Positions 25,523 through 32,814 of a stretch of DNA of 64,000 nt are shown here, piece after piece. Under the pieces are notes generated by a model that was not told where the DNA came from, did no database searches, and saw only the letters and a program-made list of their open reading frames with translations. Source of the DNA: Acidithiobacillus_B sp049965315 (GTDB taxonomy: Bacteria; Pseudomonadota; Gammaproteobacteria; Acidithiobacillales; Acidithiobacillaceae); assembly GCF_049965315.1 (NCBI RefSeq), contig NZ_JBMFWL010000001.1, positions 1 to 64,000 on the forward strand, given 5' to 3'. The position numbers were made by a program, and so were the translations under genes. Numbering within the stretch: the first letter of the stretch is position 1; each line of letters opens with the position of its first letter.

Positions 25523-26283
25523 TGCGGCTCTATAGCTGGAACGTCAACGGCTGGCGAGCGGCGCGCAAGAAGGGTCTTGCCGACTGGGTGGCAAGGGCCC
25601 GCCCGGATGTCCTCTGCGTACAGGAAAGCAAGGCCGATCCCGCCCAGTTGCCAGAGGATGAGGCCCGCCTGGCCGGTTACGACGGGCTGTGGGCCGTAGC
25701 CGCACGCTCCGGCTATAGTGGAGTGGCCAGCTTTTGTCACCCTCCCTGTCGGCATCGGCAGGCCGGCTTGGGCATCCCCCGCTTCGATGTCGAAGGCCGG
25801 GTAGTCATCACCGACTGCGGTGATTTCGATCTTTACAATGTCTACTTTCCCAACGGCAAGTCCAGCCCCGAGCGGCTGGCCTACAAACTGGATTTTTACG
25901 CCGCCTTTTTGGATCACATCAATGCCCGCGTGGCCGCCGGACGGCCGGTCGTATTCTGCGGCGATGTCAATACCGCCCATCACCCCATCGATCTCGCCCG
26001 CCCCAAGGAGAACGCCAGGATCTCCGGTTTCCTGCCCGAGGAACGCGCCTGGCTGGACCAATGGGAGGCGGCGGGCTGGGTGGATAGCTTTCGTCACCTC
26101 TACCCCGAGCGCGTGGAATACTCCTGGTGGAGCCAGCGCACCAATGCCCGGGCGCGCAACGTCGGCTGGCGCCTGGATTATTTCTGGGTGCATCGGAGCC
26201 TGCTGGGGCGCGTGCGGGATGCCGGCATCGCCACGGAGGTCATGGGCGCGGACCACTGCCCGGTCTGGCTGGAGATCAACTGA
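25522..26283 (+). CDS. Exodeoxyribonuclease III family AP endonuclease (second paralogue)
   Basis: A 253-residue exonuclease III/APE-family enzyme of the eukaryote-like ExoA subgroup. Visible are MRLYSWNVNGWRAARKKGL, LCVQESKADPAQLP, DLYNVYFPNGKSSPERLAYK, FCGDVNTAHHPIDLARPKEN and the final GADHCPVWLEI Asp-His. The catalytic residues all appear intact. It is more similar in motif style to ExoA/APE1 than the xth gene at 22856-23629, so the two are probably ancient paralogues rather than a recent duplication. Its ATG overlaps the upstream stop, and its own stop overlaps the prmB start by one base. Confidence 0.9.
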   Translation: MRLYSWNVNGWRAARKKGLADWVARARPDVLCVQESKADPAQLPEDEARLAGYDGLWAVAARSGYSGVASFCHPPCRHRQAGLGIPRFDVEGRVVITDCGDFDLYNVYFPNGKSSPERLAYKLDFYAAFLDHINARVAAGRPVVFCGDVNTAHHPIDLARPKENARISGFLPEERAWLDQWEAAGWVDSFRHLYPERVEYSWWSQRTNARARNVGWRLDYFWVHRSLLGRVRDAGIATEVMGADHCPVWLEIN

Positions 26284-27188
26284 TGGACATGGACGCCTAC
26301 GCCCGTGCCCCGCGCGCCCATCTGCGCAGCGTGGCCGATTATCTGCGCTGGGGGGCGAGCCGCTTTGCCGCCGCCGGCATCGACTGCAGCCAGGGCCGCC
26401 AGCACCCGCGGGCCGAGGCCGAGTACCTCCTGGCCCGTGCCCTGCACCTGGAGCCGGAAGATCTGTCCGGACTATGGACAGCGCGCCTGCTCCCCGCGGA
26501 AGGGGAGCGGGTGCTGCAATTTTTCTACCAACGGGAGTTGCTCCGCCGGCCGGCCGCCTATATCACGGGCGAGGCCTGGTTTGCCGGCTTGCGCTTTCGG
26601 GTGGACGAGCGGGTATTGATCCCCCGCAGCCTCCTGGAACCGTTCATCGAGGAGGGCTTCTCCCCCTGGGTGGAAGAGGATCGGGTGCAGCGCATCCTGG
26701 AAATCGGCACCGGCTCCGCCTGCATGGCCATTGCGCTGGCCTTGCGCTTTCCCGAGGCCCATGTCGATGCCGTGGATCTGTCCGCCGACGCCCTGGCCGT
26801 CGCCCGGGCCAATGTCCGCGCCCACGGCCTGGAAGGACGCGTGCGCCTGCTGGAGTCGGACCTCTTCAGCGCCCTGGGCGGCGAGCGTTATGACCTGATC
26901 CTCAGCAATCCCCCTTATGTGGATGCCGCAGCCATGGCGGAACTGCCGCCCGAATACCGCCATGAACCCCGGCAGGCCCTGGCCGCTGGCGAGGATGGCC
27001 TCGCCTGCCTGCTGCCGCTGCTGGACGCCGCCCCGCGCCACCTCACTCCCCACGGTGTATTGGTCGTGGAAACCGGCGACGCCGAAGAGGCCCTCATTCG
27101 CCGTCGCCCGGACCTCCCCCTCATTTGGCTGGAACATCCCGCGGGCGGCTCCGGGGCCTTCCTCATGCTGGCAGAGGACGAGGGATGA
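26283..27188 (+). CDS. prmB: Ribosomal protein L3 glutamine methyltransferase PrmB
   Basis: N5-glutamine methyltransferase of 301 residues. PrmB methylates glutamine 150 of ribosomal protein L3; the related PrmC acts on release factors. Visible are an N-terminal helical domain with ITGEAWFAGLRFRVDERVLI, PRSLLEPFIEEGF, the SAM motif ILEIGTGSACMAIALALRF and the catalytic LILSNPPYVDA. The phrase IPRSLLEPFIEEGFSPW is typical of PrmB rather than PrmC (which reads IPRPETE). The start overlaps the AP endonuclease stop by one base. Confidence 0.92.
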   Translation: MDMDAYARAPRAHLRSVADYLRWGASRFAAAGIDCSQGRQHPRAEAEYLLARALHLEPEDLSGLWTARLLPAEGERVLQFFYQRELLRRPAAYITGEAWFAGLRFRVDERVLIPRSLLEPFIEEGFSPWVEEDRVQRILEIGTGSACMAIALALRFPEAHVDAVDLSADALAVARANVRAHGLEGRVRLLESDLFSALGGERYDLILSNPPYVDAAAMAELPPEYRHEPRQALAAGEDGLACLLPLLDAAPRHLTPHGVLVVETGDAEEALIRRRPDLPLIWLEHPAGGSGAFLMLAEDEG

Positions 27189-27200
27189 ACCGCCCTCCCG

Positions 27201-28115
27201 TCAGGGGGTTTTTGCCGCATCCGGATCCTGTCCGATGAGCTCCAAAAAGGCCCTTACCGCCAGCGACTGAAAATGGACCTGCGGCAGGATCAGATAGAGG
27301 GTCCAGATCAGGCCGCCCGGGGGATTGAGGCGCAAGGAGGCCAGGGGCCAGCGCACTCGATCCAGGGCCTCCACCGCGGCAAAACCGATCCCCAGGCCCG
27401 CCGCCACCGCCTCGCGCAGGGCCTCGACACCCGTCACCTCGACGCTGTAACGGGCCCGCAAACCCGCCCGGGCCAAGGCCGCTTCCACGGTGCGCCGCAC
27501 CCCCGAGAGGGGCTCCCGCCAGACGATGGGCTCTTGCAGCAATTCCGGCCAGGTCACCGCCAACCGCCCTTCCCGCACCCAGGGATGGTCCCGGGGAAGA
27601 ATGGCTACGATTTCGTCCTGCCGCCAGGGCCGTTGCAGGAAATGGCCCGGCAGGGCGGCCGCATCCACGGCGTCCTCCATGAAGAGCAGATCCCAGGCCC
27701 CCAAAGCGGAGAGCGCCCAGTCCATGGGGCCGGTCTTGAGTTGCACCTGTATGCCGGGATAGCGGCTGCGGAAGGTAGCCAGGTGCTCCAACAGGAAATA
27801 GTTGGCCACGGTATTGCTGGCCGCAATGCGCAGGCTCCCTTCCTGCAAGGCATGCTGGCGCGCCGCCCAGCCCTGCACTTCGCCCAACACATCGCGTAGG
27901 CGCCGGGCATAGGGCAGGAGCGCCTCCCCTGCAGCCGTGAGACGGATGCCCCGTCCGGCACGCTGGTAAAGGGGCTCGCCAACGGCCTCGTTCAAGGCCC
28001 GCAGGCGCTCGGAAACGGCGGGCTGACTACGCCGCAGCACCTCTGCCCCCGCACCCACGCCACCCGCCTCCGCCACGGCCAGGAAGGCCAGGAGATCTTC
28101 GCTATGAAAATGCAT
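27201..28115 (-). CDS. LysR-type transcriptional regulator
   Basis: LysR-family regulator of 304 residues. The N-terminal winged helix-turn-helix includes LLAFLAVAEAGGVGAGAEVL and RRSQPAVSERLRALNEAVG. A periplasmic-binding-protein-like effector domain follows (GSLRIAASNTVANYFLLEHL). The sequence recalls CysL/YeiE-type members of the family. It is divergently transcribed from an MFS transporter gene with a 148-base shared region, which suggests it controls that transporter. The effector is unknown. Confidence 0.88.
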   Translation of the reverse strand: MHFHSEDLLAFLAVAEAGGVGAGAEVLRRSQPAVSERLRALNEAVGEPLYQRAGRGIRLTAAGEALLPYARRLRDVLGEVQGWAARQHALQEGSLRIAASNTVANYFLLEHLATFRSRYPGIQVQLKTGPMDWALSALGAWDLLFMEDAVDAAALPGHFLQRPWRQDEIVAILPRDHPWVREGRLAVTWPELLQEPIVWREPLSGVRRTVEAALARAGLRARYSVEVTGVEALREAVAAGLGIGFAAVEALDRVRWPLASLRLNPPGGLIWTLYLILPQVHFQSLAVRAFLELIGQDPDAAKTP

Positions 28116-28129
28116 CGGAAATATCGATC

Positions 28130-28179
28130 ATTAATCTCCAATCAATCTATTTGACGGATATTAATCCCCAGCCTAGGGT
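28130..28179 (+). promoter_or_regulatory. Divergent LysR/MFS control region
   Basis: TTGACG (28151-28156) and TAGGGT (28174-28179) lie 17 bases apart: a good -35 with a weak -10, as expected for an activator-dependent promoter of the MFS gene. Upstream arms ATTAATC (28130-28136) and GATATTAAT (28157-28165) form an imperfect dyad that could be the LysR box. Confidence 0.5.
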
Positions 28180-28263
28180 ATCGACAAGGGCGCCAGCCGG
28201 AATAACGGTACGCTCATGGCGCCCTTCCGCCGGAAAACCCCTTCGCGCAGCGCTCAGGAACCC

Positions 28264-29781
28264 ATGGAAAACCGTAGCACCACCCTCTCCGCCCTGTTCA
28301 CCGGCGTTGCCCTGGCACTGGGTCTGGGCTCCTTCGAAGGCTCCGCCGTACAGGGCATCCTCCCGTACATCGCCGGGGGACTGGCCACCAGCAGCGATCA
28401 CTCCCTATGGACCCTCACCTACTTCATTGTCCACTGGTCCCTGGGGATCACCCTGATGCCCTGGACCACGGCACGTTTCGGCGCCCGCCGGGTATTCCAA
28501 GGCGCCGTAGTCCTTGCCGCCCTGGGCACCATCATCAGCGCCCTGACCCCCAACCTGTGGATCATGCTGCTTTCGCGCGCCATGGAGGGGATCGGGGCGG
28601 GACTCCTGGTGCCCCTCAGCCAAAGCCTCTTTTTGCGCCACAGCGCTCCGGCGCGCCACGGCATGGTCACCATGTTGTGGAGCAATGCCATGTTGCTGCC
28701 TTTTTTTGTGGGGCCGGCCATTGGCGGCTGGCTGGCCACCAGCCTCAATTTCCGCTTCATTTTCTGGCTCTCCCTGCCCCTCTGGGGATTGGCCTGGTTC
28801 CTCGGGCGCATGGGCATTCCCGCGGGCGGGGAGCAGAGCGGCATGCCGGCCTTTGACCTGCCCGGCTTTGGCCTCCTTTACGCCGGCCTCATGGCCCTGC
28901 AGGTGACCCTGGATCAGGGGGAGCAGTACGGCTGGTGGCAGTCGCCCTTCATCCTGCACATGGCCTTGGCGGCGCTGATCCTCTTGCTGCTCTTTGCCTG
29001 GCGGGAAAGCCGGGCGGAACATCCGTTGCTGCGGTTTTACTTCCTGCAGCGGCGCAATTATTGGCTCGGCCTCCTCCTGCTCTGCCTGGGCTGGTCACTG
29101 TTCATGGGCTGGGCTACGGAACTGCCCCTCTGGGCCGAAGAAAGTCTCGGTTTCAACGGTTATTGGGGAGGTGTCTTGTTGCTGCCCATCGGCTTGGCGG
29201 CGGTGCCCGTCTCCACCCTCATGGACCGTCTGCAGGGGCTCTTCGGCCTGCGCCGCTTGGCGGCCCTGTGCTTTTTGCTCTTTGCCGCCGCCTATGGCAG
29301 CAGCTACTTCAGCCCCCAAAGCGGCCTGGCCGAGATCTTCTGGCCCATGTTGCTGCTCGGGCTGGGGTTGGGGATGCTCTTTGTGCCCCTGACCATGATC
29401 ATCCTCTCCGGCATTCCCGCCGAAGACATCCCCAAGGCCGCCACCACCAGCAATTTCATCCGGGTCTTCAGCGCCAACATCGGCGTGAGCCTGATCAGCG
29501 TATATGCGGTCCGCGACGGCGCCCTGGCCACCAGCGCCTTCCATGACCAGCTCCTCGCCTATGGCGGCCAGCCGGTCATGTCACCCCAAACCCTGGCCAG
29601 GCTCGTGGCCGTGCAGGCCAGCACCCTGAGCATCGACAACCTGCTGCGCCTGTCCATGTGGCTCTGCCTGCTGGCGGCGCTGGCGGCCTACGCCTTCCTC
29701 ATCCCGCCCCGGGCCATAGCCACTCCCGGCAGTCCGCGCAGCTATGTGGAAGAGGCGGAGGAAGAGGCGGCCTCGCCCTGA
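28264..29781 (+). CDS. MFS drug:H+ antiporter-like transporter (DHA2/EmrB type)
   Basis: Integral membrane transporter of 505 residues with about 14 predicted transmembrane helices, matching the DHA2 (EmrB/QacA) family. Visible are the RAMEGIGAGLLVPLSQSLFL (motif D/C-like) region and LLLGLGLGMLFVPLTMIILS. Such proteins export hydrophobic toxicants by proton antiport; the substrate is not deducible here. No EmrA-type membrane-fusion gene is adjacent. The ATG at 28264 has AGGA at a good distance; an ATG 16 codons upstream lacks one. The 3' end overlaps the convergent mscS-like gene by 40 bases. The acidic tail EEAEEEAASP is unusual but lies within this overlap. Confidence 0.87.
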   Translation: MENRSTTLSALFTGVALALGLGSFEGSAVQGILPYIAGGLATSSDHSLWTLTYFIVHWSLGITLMPWTTARFGARRVFQGAVVLAALGTIISALTPNLWIMLLSRAMEGIGAGLLVPLSQSLFLRHSAPARHGMVTMLWSNAMLLPFFVGPAIGGWLATSLNFRFIFWLSLPLWGLAWFLGRMGIPAGGEQSGMPAFDLPGFGLLYAGLMALQVTLDQGEQYGWWQSPFILHMALAALILLLLFAWRESRAEHPLLRFYFLQRRNYWLGLLLLCLGWSLFMGWATELPLWAEESLGFNGYWGGVLLLPIGLAAVPVSTLMDRLQGLFGLRRLAALCFLLFAAAYGSSYFSPQSGLAEIFWPMLLLGLGLGMLFVPLTMIILSGIPAEDIPKAATTSNFIRVFSANIGVSLISVYAVRDGALATSAFHDQLLAYGGQPVMSPQTLARLVAVQASTLSIDNLLRLSMWLCLLAALAAYAFLIPPRAIATPGSPRSYVEEAEEEAASP

Positions 29782-30653
29782 TGGGCCGCCATCGGCCCAT
29801 GCCGGGCCAGCACTACATCCTGGCGCGGGCGCGGGATTTCGATGCCGGCCCGTTCCAAGGTCTCGGCCAGTGCCCAATTGTACTGGGCGCGGGTATTGCC
29901 GGGGCGGGTCAGGCCATCGCGTCCTACCCAGACGATCATCTCGCAGTCATACCCCGCATCGGCAAAGGCCGTGATCCACAGGTTGGGCTCGTGGATGCCG
30001 TCGGCCACCGTCGTATCCACGGAACGGGCAGTGGCGATCACCAACTCGCGCAAGCGCTCCCGGTCGGTGCCATAGGCCACCCGAAAAGGGATATGCAGGC
30101 GCATGAGGGGCTCATCCAGGCTCCAGTTGATCACATCGCCGTTGATGAACTGGGAATTGGGCACCAGGATGTCCACATGATCGTTGGTCATCACCCGGGT
30201 ATAGCGCACGCCGAGCTGTTTCACTTCGCCGTGCATCCCGTTTTCCTTGAGCTGAACATAGTCGCCCACCTTGATGCTGCGCTCGAAAAGCAGGATCAGC
30301 CCCGAGGCGAAGTTGCTGAAGATGTTCTGCAGGCCGAAGCCCAGACCCACGCCCACCACGCCGCCGAAGATGGCCAGGCTGCTGAGATTGACGCCGATGG
30401 TCTGCAGCGCCACCAGGAGTCCCAGGGCAATGAACAGATAATAGGTGACGCGGGAGATGGCATAGGCCGTGGCATGATCCAGACGCCGGCTCAGCAGTCG
30501 CCGCAGGGTACGCCGCAGCCAGGCCGCCCCCCACCACAGGAAGACGAGGATGAGCAGGAATTCGCCGATGCCCAAGGGATGCACGGCGAGATTGCCGGGC
30601 AAGGGCAGCGGGCGGTTCAACCAGACCCAGACCTGCGCCAGCGTGTCCTGCAT
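29742..30653 (-). CDS. Small-conductance mechanosensitive channel, MscS family
   Basis: MscS-type channel of 303 residues with an N-terminal membrane part of about four segments and a C-terminal cytoplasmic vestibule. The pore helix and following domain show the glycine-rich IFGGVVGVGLGFGLQNIFSN and FASGLILLFERSIKVGDYV, and the beta domain contains DILVPNSQFINGDVINWS. These channels gate by membrane tension to release solutes on hypo-osmotic shock. The ATG at 30653 overlaps the HxlR-type regulator stop (TGATG), so the two genes are likely cotranscribed. The 3' end overlaps the MFS gene tail-to-tail. Confidence 0.9.
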   Translation of the reverse strand: MQDTLAQVWVWLNRPLPLPGNLAVHPLGIGEFLLILVFLWWGAAWLRRTLRRLLSRRLDHATAYAISRVTYYLFIALGLLVALQTIGVNLSSLAIFGGVVGVGLGFGLQNIFSNFASGLILLFERSIKVGDYVQLKENGMHGEVKQLGVRYTRVMTNDHVDILVPNSQFINGDVINWSLDEPLMRLHIPFRVAYGTDRERLRELVIATARSVDTTVADGIHEPNLWITAFADAGYDCEMIVWVGRDGLTRPGNTRAQYNWALAETLERAGIEIPRPRQDVVLARHGPMAAHQGEAASSSASST

Positions 30654-30994
30654 CAATGGGTCCTCTCGTCTTCGTCGGCCCAGCGCCTGGCCAGGCTATC
30701 CAGGGCATCCAGCACGCTACCCAGTTCCTGGCCGCGGGCATTGAGCCCATAGGTGACCTCGGGAGGAATACTGGGGTGGTGCTCCCGGAAAATGACCCGG
30801 GCCTCCTCCAGCATGCGCAGACGCTCCGTCAGCATCCGCGCCGAGATGCCGCCGACCTCGCGTTTCAGGGCCCCGAAGCGCAACGGCCCCCGTTGGCGCA
30901 GCACCCACAGGATGTATGTGGTCCATGGCCCCATGAGCAAACGGAGCAAGGCATCCATGGGGCAGGTCGTATCTTGTCGGGTCTGTCGCGCCAC
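30653..30994 (-). CDS. HxlR-family winged-helix regulator
   Basis: MarR-like HxlR-family regulator of 113 residues. The family's conserved cysteine and tryptophan lie in CPMDALLRLLMGPWTTYILW. FGALKREVGGISARMLTERL and the wing region VTYGLNARGQELGSVLDALD follow. Members such as YodB and QorR respond to quinones, diamide or electrophiles through that cysteine and usually repress a divergent quinone reductase. Here the divergent neighbour is a decayed wrbA quinone reductase. The start is a GTG at 30994, the only one keeping the conserved cysteine. It overlaps the mscS-like gene. Confidence 0.88.
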   Translation of the reverse strand: MARQTRQDTTCPMDALLRLLMGPWTTYILWVLRQRGPLRFGALKREVGGISARMLTERLRMLEEARVIFREHHPSIPPEVTYGLNARGQELGSVLDALDSLARRWADEDERTH

Positions 30995-31009
30995 GTCTTG
31001 GTTACTCTT

Positions 31010-31035
31010 CAGTACCTACTTCACAAAATATACTG
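31010..31035. promoter_or_regulatory. Candidate HxlR operator
   Basis: CAGTA (31010-31014) and TACTG (31031-31035) form an inverted repeat in the HxlR-wrbA divergent gap, spaced about as expected for a dimeric winged-helix protein. This is inference from position and symmetry only. Confidence 0.35.
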
Positions 31036-31086
31036 CGTGCGCTCTACTAGGACAAGCAGCGTCCACACGCACAGAGGAGTCAACCG

Positions 31087-31242
31087 ATAGCAAGATCCTG
31101 ATTCTCTGATTACAGCACAAAAGCATGGCCGAAGGCGCCGGCACGCTGGCCAAGGCCGACGGCAGCCCAGCGCCAACGAACTCGGCATCGCCCGCTTCCA
31201 GGGCCGGCATGTGGCCGAAATTACCCGCAAGCTCTTTGCCTG
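31087..31242 (+). pseudogene. wrbA: Remnant of WrbA-type NAD(P)H:quinone oxidoreductase
   Basis: Both ends of a WrbA-like gene are recognisable but the middle is gone. At the 5' end, an AGAGGAG site lies seven bases from ATA (31087), where an ATG would be expected; the bases after it spell the flavodoxin start KILIL with small indels, then a broken YYST. At the 3' end, one frame encodes GAGTLAKADGS and the next encodes QPSANELGIARFQGRHVAEI followed by TRKLFA and TGA. This matches the conserved WrbA C-terminus with about seven bases lost between the frames. Intact WrbA is about 200 residues; roughly 140 codons are missing. The gene faces the HxlR regulator. Confidence 0.75.
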
Positions 31243-31252
31243 AGTCGAGCCG

Positions 31253-31288
31253 GACGGGGATGCCGCCCGGCCATGAGCCGTCCCCGTC
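31253..31288. terminator. Hairpin between wrbA remnant and cytochrome c gene
   Basis: GACGGGG (31253-31259) pairs with CCCCGTC (31282-31288) around a 22-base loop that contains a CCCGGCC segment. On the plus strand it is followed by GGGGTTTC. It lies seven bases past the minus-strand cytochrome stop and could stop transcription from either side. Confidence 0.4.
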
Positions 31289-31294
31289 GGGGTT

Positions 31295-31711
31295 TCAGTG
31301 CTTGCCCGGTGCCAGGGGAACGCCCCGGCGTTCGTAGGTGATGTAGGCTTCCAGGGCGATCATGCGCGGGTCGTCCAGGGACATGGGCTTGCCCTGGGCG
31401 GGATTCTGGATGCACCAGTTGATCATGTCGCCAAGGGTGGCCACCCGCCCCAGTTGTTTTTGAAACTTGGGGTAGGTTTCGGGGTGGGTATCGGCGGCGT
31501 TGGGGTGGCACTGGTCACAGGAAACCGTGTTGCTACCCAGGGGGCTGTGAAAGAGCCGGTCGCCCTTCTTGACCGTCCAGGCAAAGTCCTGTTGCCATTG
31601 TTCCAGGTCGGCGTTGGTGAACTCGTCCGCCTGGGCGCTAGCGGTTCCCGCCAGGCCCAAACCGAGGCCCAGGGTCAAGGAGAGGAAAAAACGGGTGTGC
31701 TTGTAGTTCAT
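31295..31711 (-). CDS. Periplasmic mono-haem c-type cytochrome
   Basis: Exported cytochrome c of 138 residues with a signal peptide (MNYKHTRFFLSLTLGLGLGL, cleaved near TASA). One haem-binding CDQCH motif is in NTVSCDQCHPNAADTHPETY. The C-terminal NPAQGKPMSLDDPRMIALEA segment includes a methionine (GKPM) that could be the distal ligand. The overall look is close to the SoxA/TsdA-type fold seen in sulfur oxidisers, but I cannot assign a substrate. It is the last gene of a three-gene operon with a metallophosphoesterase (16-base gap) and a di-haem peroxidase. Probable role: electron carrier for that peroxidase (inference). Confidence 0.85.
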   Translation of the reverse strand: MNYKHTRFFLSLTLGLGLGLAGTASAQADEFTNADLEQWQQDFAWTVKKGDRLFHSPLGSNTVSCDQCHPNAADTHPETYPKFQKQLGRVATLGDMINWCIQNPAQGKPMSLDDPRMIALEAYITYERRGVPLAPGKH

Positions 31712-31727
31712 GGCATCGCTCCTTGGC

Positions 31728-32804
31728 CTAGTATTGGGTTTGGGGGGGAATACGTTTGTCTTCGGGCTGATACACCGTATCCTCCGGTTTCCCATCCCGC
31801 GTATTGAAGGCTACCGTGCGGTCGGTATTGCTCCATAACTGGTAATGAGTGTCCACGTGGCCATTGGCCAGATCGAAAGATGTCCAGCCGGTGGCGTCGC
31901 GCTCGTGGAAAGGGTCGGCCCGGTTCATGGGTACGGTGAGCTTGGGCACCAGGGATTTGGCCTGGGTGTAGGTGTTGGCATAGGGCCAGGGCCAGGCGGT
32001 GGACATCACGGCGTAAAAACTGATGTTGCCGATCTGGTTGTAGAGGACCTGATGCACGTGGCCATGGATGACCGTGACCTTCTTGAACGGCTGGAGCAGC
32101 GCCTGGACCTGCTCGGCATCGTCGGTCCAGAAGTTCCAGCCCTTGTAGATCTTGTACAGGGGAGAGTGGGAGAGGACCACGATGGGCGTGTCCTTGCTCA
32201 CCTTGGCTAGATCCTGCTGCATCCATGCCCGCTGCGCTTCCCCGACCATGAAGGGCGAGCCCTGGGGGTTGTCCAGGCGCGCCATCTGGTGCATGCGCTC
32301 CTGGGCAGTGGGCCAGCGCTTGTAGGTCCAGTCGGGATAGGTGAGGATGCTGTTCAGCACGACGAAATGCACGCCCTTATGGTCGAAGCCGTACCACTGG
32401 GGGCCGAGCTGGGATTCCCAGTATTTGCCCAGGTCCAGATAGTAGTCGTGCTCGCCCATCACGTAATGGATTTTATTGCGAATGGACGACAGCATTTCCA
32501 GGCCATGGTCGATTTCTTCCTTTTTCCCCAGTTGGGCGATATCGCCGCCGTAGACCACGAAGTCGGGCTTGGGGTCCATCATGTTGAGCTCGGCGACCGC
32601 CCGGCGGAGCCCGTGATCCCAGTTGCGCACAAACTGGGTACCCTTGATGTGGGTGAGGTGGGAGTCGGAGATATAACCAAAGGTAAAGTTCTGGGGGTTA
32701 TCCTTGCCGAAGGCCACTTCGATCAAATTGAGCGGAATCAGGCCCCCGAGGGCGAGCGTGCCGGCCCCCTTCAAAAAACTGCGTCGATCCATGCTTGCTT
32801 TCAT
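31728..32804 (-). CDS. Tat-exported calcineurin-like metallophosphoesterase
   Basis: Metallophosphoesterase of 358 residues with a twin-arginine signal (MDRRSFLKGAGTLALGGL), so it is probably folded with its metals before export. Calcineurin-like motifs appear in order: GYISDSHLTH (D-x-H), VVYGGDIAQLG (GGD), VMGEHDYYLD (GEHD in place of the usual GNHD), IVVLSHSPLY and VTVIHGHVHQVLY (GHxH). The Asn-to-Glu change affects a metal-bridging ligand position. The substrate is unknown. It lies between the cytochrome c peroxidase (10-base gap) and the mono-haem cytochrome in one operon. A conserved link between a phosphoesterase and haem electron-transfer proteins is not explained by known pathways. 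Confidence 0.87.
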   Translation of the reverse strand: MKASMDRRSFLKGAGTLALGGLIPLNLIEVAFGKDNPQNFTFGYISDSHLTHIKGTQFVRNWDHGLRRAVAELNMMDPKPDFVVYGGDIAQLGKKEEIDHGLEMLSSIRNKIHYVMGEHDYYLDLGKYWESQLGPQWYGFDHKGVHFVVLNSILTYPDWTYKRWPTAQERMHQMARLDNPQGSPFMVGEAQRAWMQQDLAKVSKDTPIVVLSHSPLYKIYKGWNFWTDDAEQVQALLQPFKKVTVIHGHVHQVLYNQIGNISFYAVMSTAWPWPYANTYTQAKSLVPKLTVPMNRADPFHERDATGWTSFDLANGHVDTHYQLWSNTDRTVAFNTRDGKPEDTVYQPEDKRIPPQTQY

Positions 32805-32814
32805 GATCTTCTCC

